A stretch of DNA of 51,705 bases, taken from IMG/VR virus record IMGVR_UViG_3300036781_000186, positions 1-51,705 of that record. One strand, 5' to 3'. The position numbers and the translations under genes are program-made. Source of the DNA: a virus. Under the pieces are notes generated by a model. It ran no database searches. It saw only the letters and a program-made list of their open reading frames with translations, and was not told where the DNA came from. Below are positions 31,617-39,280 of the stretch, in pieces (positions within the stretch are counted from its first letter, which is position 1; each line of letters begins with the position of its first letter).

Positions 31617-31934
31617 ATGAAAATTACTGTTGATGGAAAAAATTACGAATTGAATGTTGAACGTTCCCTTACATTGGGCGTTTTGAAAGAAGTGAAACGT
31701 GCCATTAAATATAAAGATTTGAAGAATGGTGACATTGTTCGTTGGAAGAGTTCCCATGCTGACGCAACATGGAGTGAGTCTGTATTTTTGATGGTTGATG
31801 TTACTCTCACTACACAAGGTCAATCCATTACACTTTCCACTAAAGGAAGTTTTCTATCGCAGTTTGGAATTAACGATTACACTCTTTATGCCGTGTTAAA
31901 TAAAAAAACCGGCGAGTTTGATACGGAAATTTAA
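31617..31934 (+). CDS. LGVLK-family paralogue
   Basis: 105 residues starting MKITVDGKNYELNVERSLTL, followed by GVLKEV, then KNGDIVRWKSS and a beta-rich rest: same family as 19149, 24917 and 46290. Promoter TTGACA, 16 nt, TAATAT, 6 nt to ATG. A tRNA-like RNA follows in the 3' UTR. Confidence 0.7.
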   Translation: MKITVDGKNYELNVERSLTLGVLKEVKRAIKYKDLKNGDIVRWKSSHADATWSESVFLMVDVTLTTQGQSITLSTKGSFLSQFGINDYTLYAVLNKKTGEFDTEI

Positions 31935-31943
31935 GTAATTTTC

Positions 31944-32052
31944 GGCGGTGGCTCAGTCGTATAAGACTTACGAGATATGCGGGAGTAAGTGCCTCTCGTG
32001 GTGCGATAAACTTGCATATGTCTTATATAAAGGTGTAATTCCTTTCACCGTC
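31944..32052 (+). ncRNA. tRNA-like RNA with H-type pseudoknot insert
   Basis: tRNA-like ends: acceptor GGCGGTG / CACCGTC and T arm AAAGG-TGTAATT-CCTTT, but no CCA and a shortened D region. Stem AAGAC / GTCTT encloses about 52 nt that fold as a pseudoknot: ACGAGA (31970-31975) / TCTCGT (31994-31999) and ATATGC (31975-31980) / GCATAT (32014-32019). No own promoter; it sits 9 nt after the preceding stop. Confidence 0.45.
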
Positions 32053-32098
32053 TTCATTTTTCCCTTGACTTATTATACAATTCAGATATACTTCACCC

Positions 32099-32428
32099 AT
32101 GATTAAACGATATTTACTTTGTTCACAATGGTCATTGGATGTTGACTACGACAAAGATACGGCATCCCGCATCCGTAAGCAGTTGACAACGTGGTGTAAA
32201 TTGCCTGAAATCATTAACACTCGCATTAAAGATGTTACGGTTACTCGTCGTGTCGTTGCGGAAACATGGAGAGATGCTTTTCGTGTTGGTCGTATTGGAA
32301 AATCCGCAAGTGTTTCGGATTACTATGTTGAAGTTGATATGGATGAACTTACCACGGCACAAATTACGGTGATTGAGGGATTTTTTGTGGGATTTTTGAG
32401 TGGTCGTGATAGTGCAAAGTTATTCTAA
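32099..32428 (+). CDS. Unknown protein
   Basis: 109 residues. The acidic C-terminal half (YYVEVDMDELTTAQ) follows a basic centre (VTRRVVAETWRDAFRVGR). Promoter TTGACT, 16 nt, TATACT, 6 nt to ATG. Confidence 0.65.
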   Translation: MIKRYLLCSQWSLDVDYDKDTASRIRKQLTTWCKLPEIINTRIKDVTVTRRVVAETWRDAFRVGRIGKSASVSDYYVEVDMDELTTAQITVIEGFFVGFLSGRDSAKLF

Positions 32429-32429
32429 T

Positions 32430-32765
32430 ATGAAAATACTTTATGAAATTTTGGTGCCGACTATCTATGGAGATACGGTTAAGCCTATCAAGACTCGTCA
32501 CCATAAGGAATGGGACAAGCTCGTGCAAAGAATTAGCGGTGGTATGACTATCCTCAGTCCTGCCAAGGGTAAGTGGATTTTTAAAGGTGAAGAATTTCCC
32601 GAAAAGGTTATTCCCGTTCGCATCATGTGTAGTTCCGAAGATATGATTAAGATTGTGAAGATGACCATTAAGCATTATCGCCAAAAAGCCGTGATGTATT
32701 ATGTTCTTTCCAATCAGGTATTTATCGTATCCCTGAAAGATGGACAATTAGATTATAGTGTTTAA
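32430..32765 (+). CDS. Unknown protein
   Basis: 111 residues from MKILYEILVPTIYGD, 1 nt after the previous stop; longer in-frame starts lie inside that gene. Alpha/beta, with a KTRHHKEWDKLVQRI helix. A GGMTILSPAKGKWIF segment gives a likely beta turn. Resembles phage proteins of unknown role. Confidence 0.65.
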   Translation: MKILYEILVPTIYGDTVKPIKTRHHKEWDKLVQRISGGMTILSPAKGKWIFKGEEFPEKVIPVRIMCSSEDMIKIVKMTIKHYRQKAVMYYVLSNQVFIVSLKDGQLDYSV

Positions 32766-32802
32766 TCATTGACATAATGTAGTTTTTTGATAATATACAC
32801 CC

Positions 32803-33222
32803 ATGACACAATCCGATAAAGCTTTGGGAATAGCAATGGCCGCTCATGCCAATCAATTCCGCCGCGATGGAGTGACGCCATATATTATGCACCCTCTTGC
32901 AGTGGCATCCAAGGTTAAAGAATATGGTGACAGATTTATGGCCGTAGCTTTTGCTCACGACGCCCTCGAAGATAATAAAAATATCACTCCTGCTCATATG
33001 TCCAATGTGGGTATTGATGATGATGTGATTGACGCTGTTGAACTTCTCACGAAAAAAGATGGGGTGGATTACGAAACATACATTCAACGCATTAAACAAA
33101 ATGAAATGGCTCGTGTCGTGAAGATTGCGGACATGCTTCATAATCTCAGTGAAAATCCGACGGTAAAGCAGATTCGTAAGTATTCTAAGGCATTATTAAT
33201 CTTGACAGATGGTGTTGAATAA
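32803..33222 (+). CDS. RelA/SpoT-type HD hydrolase (small alarmone hydrolase)
   Basis: 139 residues, a complete single HD domain: H15 (AAHANQF), RRDGVTPYIMHPLAVA (20-35), the HDxxED motif AHDALEDN with His52-Asp53 and Glu56-Asp57, and Asp110 in VVKIADMLHNL. HDxxED is typical of (p)ppGpp hydrolases such as Mesh1/SAH. It could remove host alarmones during infection. No synthetase domain. Promoter TTGACA, 16 nt, TAATAT, 6 nt to ATG. Confidence 0.85.
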   Translation: MTQSDKALGIAMAAHANQFRRDGVTPYIMHPLAVASKVKEYGDRFMAVAFAHDALEDNKNITPAHMSNVGIDDDVIDAVELLTKKDGVDYETYIQRIKQNEMARVVKIADMLHNLSENPTVKQIRKYSKALLILTDGVE

Positions 33223-33237
33223 TATATTATCTCCAAT

Positions 33238-33615
33238 ATGAAACCTCGTCAATATACTACGGAAGAAGTTCAAGAAAAGTTTTTGCGTCACATTTGGGGA
33301 TTAATTGGCTATTGGGAAAATGATGATAGAACTCCAACGTCTCAAGGAAAAATGGAAGGCTTGGCCCACAGTATTTTTGCCGCAATTGATGGTAGTAGCA
33401 TGGCACTTCCCGCTTTCATTGTGGCTCCCCTTCCACATAAAGATGACAAGGCATATAACATTGGCAATAAGGAAAATTACTTTCCTATAAACCCCCGTAA
33501 AGAAAATGGGGATGCTGCTAATGTGAAGAGTGATATTGGCGGAAACCTTGCCTATCAATTATTTCGAGTCCGTGAGAAAATGCAAAAAGAAGCATTGACA
33601 AAAGATTCGGAATAA
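33238..33615 (+). CDS. Conserved phage protein (EGLAHSIFAAIDG type)
   Basis: 125 residues. GKMEGLAHSIFAAIDGSS and ALPAFIVAPLP plus DIGGNLAYQLF match a family common in phages, function unknown. Promoter TTGACA (in the previous gene), 17 nt, TATTAT, 7 nt to ATG. Confidence 0.75.
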   Translation: MKPRQYTTEEVQEKFLRHIWGLIGYWENDDRTPTSQGKMEGLAHSIFAAIDGSSMALPAFIVAPLPHKDDKAYNIGNKENYFPINPRKENGDAANVKSDIGGNLAYQLFRVREKMQKEALTKDSE

Positions 33616-33629
33616 TATATTATCCAATT

Positions 33630-33827
33630 ATGAAAAAAACGATAAAACGAATTAATCTGGATGGTTATAAAATTACGTTTTCTTATAAGACAAAAGATTT
33701 TAGTAGAATGAAAATTCGTAATGAACAAGGGTCATTTCTTCCATTCGTTTGTTTTGTTCATCCGTCTGGTAAAATTTATTATAAAGAACAAATTATTACG
33801 GAACTTAAAGCCAAAGATTTTAACTAA
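33630..33827 (+). CDS. Small unknown protein
   Basis: 65 residues, basic beta-rich. Promoter TTGACA inside the previous gene (LTKDSE), TATTAT, 6 nt to ATG. Family not recognised. Confidence 0.65.
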   Translation: MKKTIKRINLDGYKITFSYKTKDFSRMKIRNEQGSFLPFVCFVHPSGKIYYKEQIITELKAKDFN

Positions 33828-33828
33828 T

Positions 33829-34008
33829 ATGAGACCAACTATCACAACTTTTGATTCACGCGGCAACATCACGGCCATTCATTATGGAAAAACTTATGAT
33901 GAATTGGAATCTGACCATAAACAAAATAAATGTAGTTGGTTATGTTCATTTTGTTATGGAGAAGCATCGGAAATGTTAAAAAAGGACTTGCAATCCTCCA
34001 ACAATTAA
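33829..34008 (+). CDS. Small Cys-containing protein
   Basis: 59 residues from MRPTITTFDSRGNITAIHYG, 1 nt after the previous stop. One CSFC pair near residue 40 without a second pair. The end of the gene carries the next promoter (TTGCAA). Confidence 0.6.
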   Translation: MRPTITTFDSRGNITAIHYGKTYDELESDHKQNKCSWLCSFCYGEASEMLKKDLQSSNN

Positions 34009-34023
34009 TATAGTATTACGCCA

Positions 34024-34224
34024 ATGAGAGTCACGATTAACGAACTTATTATTAAACTTCACGAAGCCAAGCAACTTATTGGCGGTGAGAAAGAAGTGTC
34101 CTTTTGGGAAGATGGTGAAACGGACGCTGTATTTGCCGATAATTTTAATGGCAGTATTCTTGGTAAAATTGCAGGAGACAATTCCGGCGTTCACTTTAAA
34201 ATCGAAACTATCAAAAATCTATGA
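34024..34224 (+). CDS. Small unknown protein
   Basis: 66 residues: N-terminal helix (INELIIKLHEAKQLIG) and beta hairpins, like small phage proteins of the same length. Promoter TTGCAA, TAGTAT, 7 nt to ATG. The stop overlaps the next ATG. Confidence 0.65.
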   Translation: MRVTINELIIKLHEAKQLIGGEKEVSFWEDGETDAVFADNFNGSILGKIAGDNSGVHFKIETIKNL

Positions 34225-34619
34225 AAATCTTAATCCTAATCAAAGACCAAGACAACGTTGGTAACATTCAAACTTTTGCTTCACGTATGTTCTATCTGGC
34301 ATGGAAAGCCTGTGGTCGTCCAATGGGTATGGAAGTATTCCAAGACCGCCCTCAAGCCACGGAGCGAGAGGTATTTAACAATGTCCTTACGCGTGGTGAT
34401 TACCCTAGCTGGATTGGTCGTGATGTGGAAACGTATGGTGACTATGTTTTTGGTCGCATGATGAAATTTGGCTGTAAAAAAATTGGTGATGTCCTTGAGT
34501 TTAACGATTCTCCGTTCCGCCATGATTACCAAGGATTTTCTGGCGTCTATCCCGATTTGAAAAGCTTGCTGGATGCTACGACCAATAGTTGCGGAATCCC
34601 ATACGAAGTTATCCCTTGA
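34221..34619 (+). CDS. Unknown protein
   Basis: 132 residues, coupled by ATGA. Alpha/beta with MKILILIKDQDNVGN as a first strand-loop; aromatic-rich centre (DYPSWIGRDVETYGDYVFG). Family not recognised. The TGA is in the next TTGACT box. Confidence 0.65.
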   Translation: MKILILIKDQDNVGNIQTFASRMFYLAWKACGRPMGMEVFQDRPQATEREVFNNVLTRGDYPSWIGRDVETYGDYVFGRMMKFGCKKIGDVLEFNDSPFRHDYQGFSGVYPDLKSLLDATTNSCGIPYEVIP

Positions 34620-34672
34620 CTTATTATATAAATCTGATAAACTACTGCTTCAATTAATTAACAAATAAAAAT

Positions 34673-34885
34673 ATGAGTACATTCAACCGCATTATCGCCA
34701 TTCTCGTGTGCATCTGTTCCGCCATGATTGCATACAGAGTCAACGTGTCCCTTAATTCTTACTGCCCTCTCTTTTGGTCAGTCGTGGATTTCTTTTTCTG
34801 GCCCTTTGCTTGGATTAAATGGCTTTGTCTCCACCAAGTCAACATGCACATTATCAAAGACACCTTTAGTTTCTTCTTCAACTAA
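34673..34885 (+). CDS. Two-helix membrane protein
   Basis: 70 residues with hydrophobic segments at about 7-24 and 33-50. Promoter TTGACT, 16 nt, TAAACT, leader about 30 nt, longer than usual. A structured 3' UTR follows. Confidence 0.65.
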   Translation: MSTFNRIIAILVCICSAMIAYRVNVSLNSYCPLFWSVVDFFFWPFAWIKWLCLHQVNMHIIKDTFSFFFN

Positions 34886-34970
34886 TCTTGCGTAAGAGAA
34901 CACTGATTCACCTAAGTCAAAGGGGTGTAACCAGATAGGGGTAAGAGTCCCAACTAGACATATCATTTTT
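34886..34970 (+). other. Structured 3' UTR
   Basis: Hairpins TCTT-GCGT-AAGA, CACC / GGTG and GGG / CCC, ending in a T run. It shows some tRNA-like spacing but no acceptor stem can be drawn, so it is only recorded as structured. Confidence 0.35.
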
Positions 34971-35009
34971 CTTGACATTTCCCATTCAATAACATATTAT
35001 CACGGCACT

Positions 35010-35444
35010 ATGAATAACGCATACAAAACAGCATTTGGAACATGGTCAGTCTCTACGGAGGGTGACGAAGAAGGTCGCACGGAACGTCAACTTGGAACTT
35101 TCACGGGTTATATTGATGAAATTGCATTGGCCCTCGCCGATAAAGCATTTTATGAATTGAAATTTAAATCGGCTATTCCCCTTGATAATACGAAGCCGAC
35201 GAAAAGCAATGTCAATGTTCAACTTGATATTGAATCAGGAACATGGGATATGGATGCGGATGACCGTCGTGAGTTTGCATCGAGATTATTGGCAGGGCGT
35301 CCCGTTACTGTCACGGAAAGCAACTACTATGGATGCTTTATGATTCGTGCAAAAAATGAGGCGGATGTTCAAAAACAAATTCTCCGTGAACAAGCCCTGA
35401 ATAAATTGAGTGCTGGTGAAAAAGCCGCTCTTGGAATTAAATAA
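35010..35444 (+). CDS. Unknown protein
   Basis: 144 residues; N-terminal beta strands (TAFGTWSVSTEGDEEGR), acidic middle, C-terminal helix. Promoter TTGACA, 17 nt, TATTAT, 9 nt to ATG. Family not recognised. Confidence 0.7.
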   Translation: MNNAYKTAFGTWSVSTEGDEEGRTERQLGTFTGYIDEIALALADKAFYELKFKSAIPLDNTKPTKSNVNVQLDIESGTWDMDADDRREFASRLLAGRPVTVTESNYYGCFMIRAKNEADVQKQILREQALNKLSAGEKAALGIK

Positions 35445-35445
35445 T

Positions 35446-35667
35446 ATGTCACATGATGTTCAAGGTTTATTAATCTTTCTTCTTATCTTCCAATACGTAA
35501 CGGCTCTTGTCATTACACTGGCGGAAGACATTAAAAGTAAATTGCAATTCTTGTTTCTATTCATCCCTTTGGGTTTATATGTGCTGATGATTGTAATTTT
35601 CGGCGTCCTTATCGGTTCTATGTGTAAAGCAATTTGGGATTGGTTTATGGAATTACCCTTAGCATAA
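35446..35667 (+). CDS. Two-helix membrane protein
   Basis: 73 residues from MSHDVQGLLIFLLIFQ; transmembrane segments about 5-24 and 35-58. It starts 1 nt after the previous stop. Confidence 0.65.
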   Translation: MSHDVQGLLIFLLIFQYVTALVITLAEDIKSKLQFLFLFIPLGLYVLMIVIFGVLIGSMCKAIWDWFMELPLA

Positions 35668-35712
35668 TAAACTCTTGACAAAACAACTAAAATAATATAA
35701 TATCTTTTTAAT

Positions 35713-36102
35713 ATGAAATTCCAAGTTAATACAAACAACATTTTTGAAGTTAAAAAAGCTCTGCGTGACCTGTGGGAGAAGTATGTTGGCCCCGCTAATT
35801 GTGGCGACCTTCTTCTGAAAACCAATTACCACCATTTTTACTTTGACTCAAATAATTCTTATGACCCTATCTGTCATGGTAATTATGTGGAACCCAAATC
35901 TGGTGAAGTTGTGAGTTTGGAACAGGCCATTCAAAAGATTGTCTCTTATAAAAAAGTGAAAGTGTTGACATTGCAGGACATTGTTGAAGCCGTTGTGTGC
36001 GTTGACAAAGAAAAAATTGTGGCTCGTTATGAAGAATTGACGGGCAATACTGCCAAGTTCAATGATGAAAAAGATTATTACGAAGTTACCATTAATAAGT
36101 AA
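35713..36102 (+). CDS. Unknown protein
   Basis: 129 residues, alpha/beta; central DSNNSYDPICHGNY and a charged C-terminal helix. Promoter TTGACA, 17 nt, TAATAT, 9 nt to ATG. It leads a unit with the macrodomain-like gene. Confidence 0.65.
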   Translation: MKFQVNTNNIFEVKKALRDLWEKYVGPANCGDLLLKTNYHHFYFDSNNSYDPICHGNYVEPKSGEVVSLEQAIQKIVSYKKVKVLTLQDIVEAVVCVDKEKIVARYEELTGNTAKFNDEKDYYEVTINK

Positions 36103-36103
36103 T

Positions 36104-36508
36104 ATGAAAATCACCCCTGAAAATATCTCTAGTTTACAATCCCATGAAGTGTTTGTTTTTGGCAGTAATGAATCGGGTATTCACGGTGCTGGTGCTGCTC
36201 GTCTCGCTTACGACAAATTTGGTGCAGTTTGGGGAGTTGGTGTCGGTAAACAAGGCCAGACATACGCTATACCTACTAAAGACTTCAAAATTGAAACACT
36301 CTCCTTACATATTGTGGAATTTTATGTGGATAGATTCTTACAATTTGCACAGATTAATCCTAAAATTAATTTCCTCGTAACGGCAATTGGTTGTGGTCTA
36401 GCGGGATATACCGTAAAGGATATTGCTCCATTGTTCGTGAAGCAGTGTATTCCCGATAATGTTTCCTTACCACAATCCTTTCACAATTTTTATAGAACAA
36501 ATTCTTGA
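36104..36508 (+). CDS. Macrodomain-like ADP-ribose-binding protein
   Basis: 134 residues. VFVFGSNESGIHGAGAARLA (16-35) is the ligand loop of a phage macrodomain-like family, followed by KQGQTYAIPTKD and FLVTAIGCGLAGYTVKDIAP. Such proteins bind or remove ADP-ribose; an anti-defence role against ADP-ribosyltransferase toxins is inference. The TGA is in the next TTGACA box. Confidence 0.8.
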   Translation: MKITPENISSLQSHEVFVFGSNESGIHGAGAARLAYDKFGAVWGVGVGKQGQTYAIPTKDFKIETLSLHIVEFYVDRFLQFAQINPKINFLVTAIGCGLAGYTVKDIAPLFVKQCIPDNVSLPQSFHNFYRTNS

Positions 36509-36540
36509 CAATGTCCGTCAATTAATATATAAACATTGAT

Positions 36541-36726
36541 ATGCGAAAGATTTATTTAAAGAAAGAAGTGACGGTCATTATTCAAGCGGATAATGATGTA
36601 ACCATGGAACAAATTCAAGAAGATTTGAATGTCTCAGTTGTCATTCCAGATGATTCCGCTTTGTTTGGTATGGCAGACATTGCCGATTCAGATAGCACTC
36701 CATGGGAAGTAACAGACTCCAAGTAA
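36541..36726 (+). CDS. Small acidic protein
   Basis: 61 residues, acidic (MEQIQEDLNVSVVIPDDSAL). Promoter TTGACA, 17 nt, TATAAA, 7 nt to ATG. Likely a small beta-rich domain; family unknown. Confidence 0.6.
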   Translation: MRKIYLKKEVTVIIQADNDVTMEQIQEDLNVSVVIPDDSALFGMADIADSDSTPWEVTDSK

Positions 36727-36729
36727 TTT

Positions 36730-37107
36730 ATGGTAAAAGCCACAAAAGCATTTAATATACATGACGAGGATGTAACGCCTGAAATTTACACTCTCTTGTT
36801 TTGCGGTGCATTTGTTGAAATAATGGGCAATGATATGTGGTATATGATTAATCCATTTGCAAACAAGGATGGGTGGAATGATGAGTGGGAAGTGTATAAT
36901 GCTACGGAATACCAAAAATCCGCCGAAGAAAAATTCTCGGAAAAATTAAAACGCGGGTGGCACAACTGTTATCACGATATGGAAGCCATGAAGCATTTGT
37001 GTGAAAACCCTTGCACTTGCGCCGAAGCCATCACAAAATTTAAGGCATGGCTCTCTGGTCAGGGAGTAACAGGTGAAGATGATTTGTTCGTAAAAATTTG
37101 GTGGTAA
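36730..37107 (+). CDS. Unknown protein
   Basis: 125 residues, Trp-rich, with CENPCTC near residue 93 (three Cys). Two domains possible. Follows the previous stop by 3 nt; same unit. Confidence 0.65.
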   Translation: MVKATKAFNIHDEDVTPEIYTLLFCGAFVEIMGNDMWYMINPFANKDGWNDEWEVYNATEYQKSAEEKFSEKLKRGWHNCYHDMEAMKHLCENPCTCAEAITKFKAWLSGQGVTGEDDLFVKIWW

Positions 37108-37115
37108 AAATTATT

Positions 37116-37304
37116 ATGTTAAGTGAAAAAACAATTGCGGATTTGATTGTGTCAGCCAAACGAAAAGCATGGTATGACGATGATGAATTTAACGCCAATG
37201 ATTATTCTGGTGGTAATTTCGATGATGCCTATTATGGTGGAACGGAAGATGGTGGCACACAAATGGCCCGTGACATTCTCGATGAACTTGGAATTAAGTA
37301 TTGA
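37116..37304 (+). CDS. Small acidic protein
   Basis: 62 residues from MLSEKTIADLIVSAKRK; acidic, Gly/Tyr-rich centre (FDDAYYGGTEDGGTQMA). Family not recognised. Its end contains the TTGACA of the next gene. Confidence 0.6.
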   Translation: MLSEKTIADLIVSAKRKAWYDDDEFNANDYSGGNFDDAYYGGTEDGGTQMARDILDELGIKY

Positions 37305-37334
37305 CATTATCAACATTTAATGTATAATTGAAAT

Positions 37335-38348
37335 ATGGGTTCATCAAATCTTAATTGTGCCATTTCAAATTTTCCTATCAATGATGGGGAAAAAGTTGTT
37401 TGTATTTTTCTCGTAAAGGAAAGCAGAGGACGTTCTCAGCCGTATTATCCGTGGGGACAATGGAAATTTGGCTCTCTACCCTTTATCGTTGAAATGGGCG
37501 ATTATTCCGCACCAAACGGCATTACAGATTGTGAAGGTAGTGAAAGCGGAGAGATGGATACTTTCAATCCCTTGGACAAAATTATTTACACAAATTTTCG
37601 TAAAGACATTTATACCTACAAAAAGGGGAAAGATGGAATTCCTGCACCTATCCTTACAAAGCCCGACGATGATAGAGACGGCTGGTTTCATACGATGCGT
37701 TATGGTTCGTATGATATTTCCACGGGCTATTCTCACGAGTTTAATCCTGTGTTATGTGAGAAGACTGCTTCATTAGAATTTGGATGGTTTAACCGATTTG
37801 ATCCGACCGATATTAATGTGATGTTTATTAATTTAAACGTCTATAAGTATATGACGAAGCCCCTGAAAAAAACCGCATATTCTCCTAAAAAAGATGTCTT
37901 GGAAGAATGGTTTGAAGGCGTGGATAATTTTATTTTACATAATAACAGATTACAAGAAGAACTCCGTGCCTTGGAAAAAACGGGCCACAAATACGAAACT
38001 TCCAAAAAAATGAAAGCGGTTTATGAAGAAATGGATAAATTGGGAATTCTCTGTTTAGGTGTGGATAGATTTGAATGGCTCTCTCATGGCCCATTTTCAT
38101 CATACCTCAATGAATTAAAACTTAATCCCATGGATAAGACGATAAATTTAGGAATTAGAAAGAAGTGGCGTGAACTTTACAATTTGACTTACAATTTGTG
38201 GGGAACTCAAATGCAATTTCAACCTTCCAGTGGGATGTCACCGCAGGGGGGGTGGTATTCTGGTGTGGAAAAAATCAAAAAATATCACGAAGAAATGATT
38301 GCCATTTATGATAAACGCATGAAGCAATTGAAAAACTGTGGATTTTAA
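37335..38348 (+). CDS. Conserved phage protein (NCAISNFPI type)
   Basis: 337 residues. NLNCAISNFPINDGEKVVC followed by YYPWGQWKFGSLPFIVEMGD matches a widespread large-phage family of unknown function; the C-terminal half is helical. Promoter TTGACA, 16 nt, TATAAT, 7 nt to ATG, close to the full sigma70 consensus. Confidence 0.75.
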   Translation: MGSSNLNCAISNFPINDGEKVVCIFLVKESRGRSQPYYPWGQWKFGSLPFIVEMGDYSAPNGITDCEGSESGEMDTFNPLDKIIYTNFRKDIYTYKKGKDGIPAPILTKPDDDRDGWFHTMRYGSYDISTGYSHEFNPVLCEKTASLEFGWFNRFDPTDINVMFINLNVYKYMTKPLKKTAYSPKKDVLEEWFEGVDNFILHNNRLQEELRALEKTGHKYETSKKMKAVYEEMDKLGILCLGVDRFEWLSHGPFSSYLNELKLNPMDKTINLGIRKKWRELYNLTYNLWGTQMQFQPSSGMSPQGGWYSGVEKIKKYHEEMIAIYDKRMKQLKNCGF

Positions 38349-38383
38349 TTGACATTCCATAACGAATAGCATATTATTTTCCA

Positions 38384-38593
38384 ATGATGACGGATAAACA
38401 GATAATCACTTACTACTCGCGAAAGGTTAAATCCTTGACGAAAGAAGTAAAACTCTTGGCCAAACTTAAATTGACTTTGGAAAATGCTTTGGACAAACAA
38501 AAACGTGGACATGGAGATGGTTGGGTTGCCGTTCAAAAGCAATTGGATAAGATTGATGATGCCATGGATTGTGACAGTATTCTAAATGATTAA
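38384..38593 (+). CDS. Small coiled-coil protein
   Basis: 69 residues, helical with heptad-like Leu/Lys spacing (SLTKEVKLLAKLKLTLENAL). Promoter TTGACA, 17 nt, TATTAT, 6 nt to the first of two adjacent ATGs. Confidence 0.65.
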   Translation: MMTDKQIITYYSRKVKSLTKEVKLLAKLKLTLENALDKQKRGHGDGWVAVQKQLDKIDDAMDCDSILND

Positions 38594-38789
38594 CAATATG
38601 TGCTTTATTTTTCATAATTGGTCAGCATGGGGAAATTTATATTCAACGCACTACTCATTTGAGGCATTTCAAGCGAGACATTGTGAAGATTGTGGTAAGA
38701 GTCAAATCCGTCGAATCCGTGGTGATTTGGGAATGGATAAACAAATTCCTTATGTCAATAAAGAACGTGAAGAATTAGACATTGAATAA
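38586..38789 (+). CDS. Small zinc-ribbon-like protein
   Basis: 67 residues; the start overlaps the previous stop, and a second ATG (38598) is possible. CFIFHNWSAWG and ARHCEDCGKSQIRRIRG give a Cys/His pair plus CxxC with a basic end, a pattern of small phage zinc proteins. Confidence 0.65.
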   Translation: MINNMCFIFHNWSAWGNLYSTHYSFEAFQARHCEDCGKSQIRRIRGDLGMDKQIPYVNKEREELDIE

Positions 38790-38830
38790 TCCTTGACATT
38801 CCATAGTGAATAGTATAATATCTTCACACT

Positions 38831-38971
38831 ATGAAAAACAAATTACCGAATCAAATTGAAGCATTGCGGGGCGTTCGTAAATCTTGGGGTGACATGAATC
38901 CCGTGTCCCGCGTCATTCAAGACAAGACCAAGTATAAACGCAAAGAAAAATTTAACAGAAACGACGAATAA
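38831..38971 (+). CDS. Small basic conserved phage peptide
   Basis: 46 residues. RKSWGDMNPVSRVIQDKTKY followed by a K/R/N end resembles a common 45-55 residue phage peptide (W-G, P-x-x-R-V, K-x-Y). Promoter TTGACA, 16 nt, TAATAT, 9 nt to ATG. Confidence 0.65.
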   Translation: MKNKLPNQIEALRGVRKSWGDMNPVSRVIQDKTKYKRKEKFNRNDE

Positions 38972-38976
38972 AGTCC

Positions 38977-39004
38977 TTGACATTATCCACGGATAGTGTA
39001 ATAT
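38977..39004 (+). promoter_or_regulatory. Promoter of the 39-kb RNA island
   Basis: TTGACA 38977-38982, 16-nt spacer, TAATAT 38999-39004, with no start codon nearby; drives about 590 nt of structured RNA. Confidence 0.75.
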
Positions 39005-39280
39005 ATAAAAAGATTTAGGTTGGCCTGTTTCGGTCAAGCAATCGGGGGAAGAATATCTCTCGGCCTTACAAGTTTCGGTTGGGAGTAGCTATCCTACCAT
39101 GATACGTTAAAGGTTAGTGTTGTTAAATCGCAAGACAACATCTTTCAGGTTTAGCCCCTGAATTGGTTAAATGACCTTCGTATCTAAAATTTCTTACGAG
39201 ATATAGTCCTCGGTATGCTCGTATTAGTGAGTGGGTTGCCTAGCCACCAGAAAAAGGTAGGAGTGAGGACAATGATTTAC
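39005..39280 (+). ncRNA. Large structured RNA upstream of interrupted tRNA
   Basis: A three-way junction: GATACG (39101-39106) / CGTATC (39179-39184) continued by AAGGTTA / TGACCTT, holding hairpins GTTGT / ACAAC and TTCAGG / CCTGAA. Downstream a pseudoknot: TACGAG (39195-39200) / CTCGTA (39218-39223) and GTCCTC (39206-39211) / GAGGAC (39265-39270). The 5' part has TTGGCC / GGTCAA. No ORF; family unknown. Confidence 0.6.

Noticed and set aside
34886-34970. tRNA in the 3' UTR (GGGGTAAGAGTCCC resembles a T arm)
   Set aside because: No acceptor strand pairs with the 3' end and there is no CCA.
39005-39280. Group I intron in the RNA before the 39-kb tRNA (GATATAGTCC resembles a P7 strand)
   Set aside because: No matching GGACTA-type partner is found at the right distance, the P3-P8 order cannot be drawn, and the strand instead pairs GTCCTC with GAGGAC.
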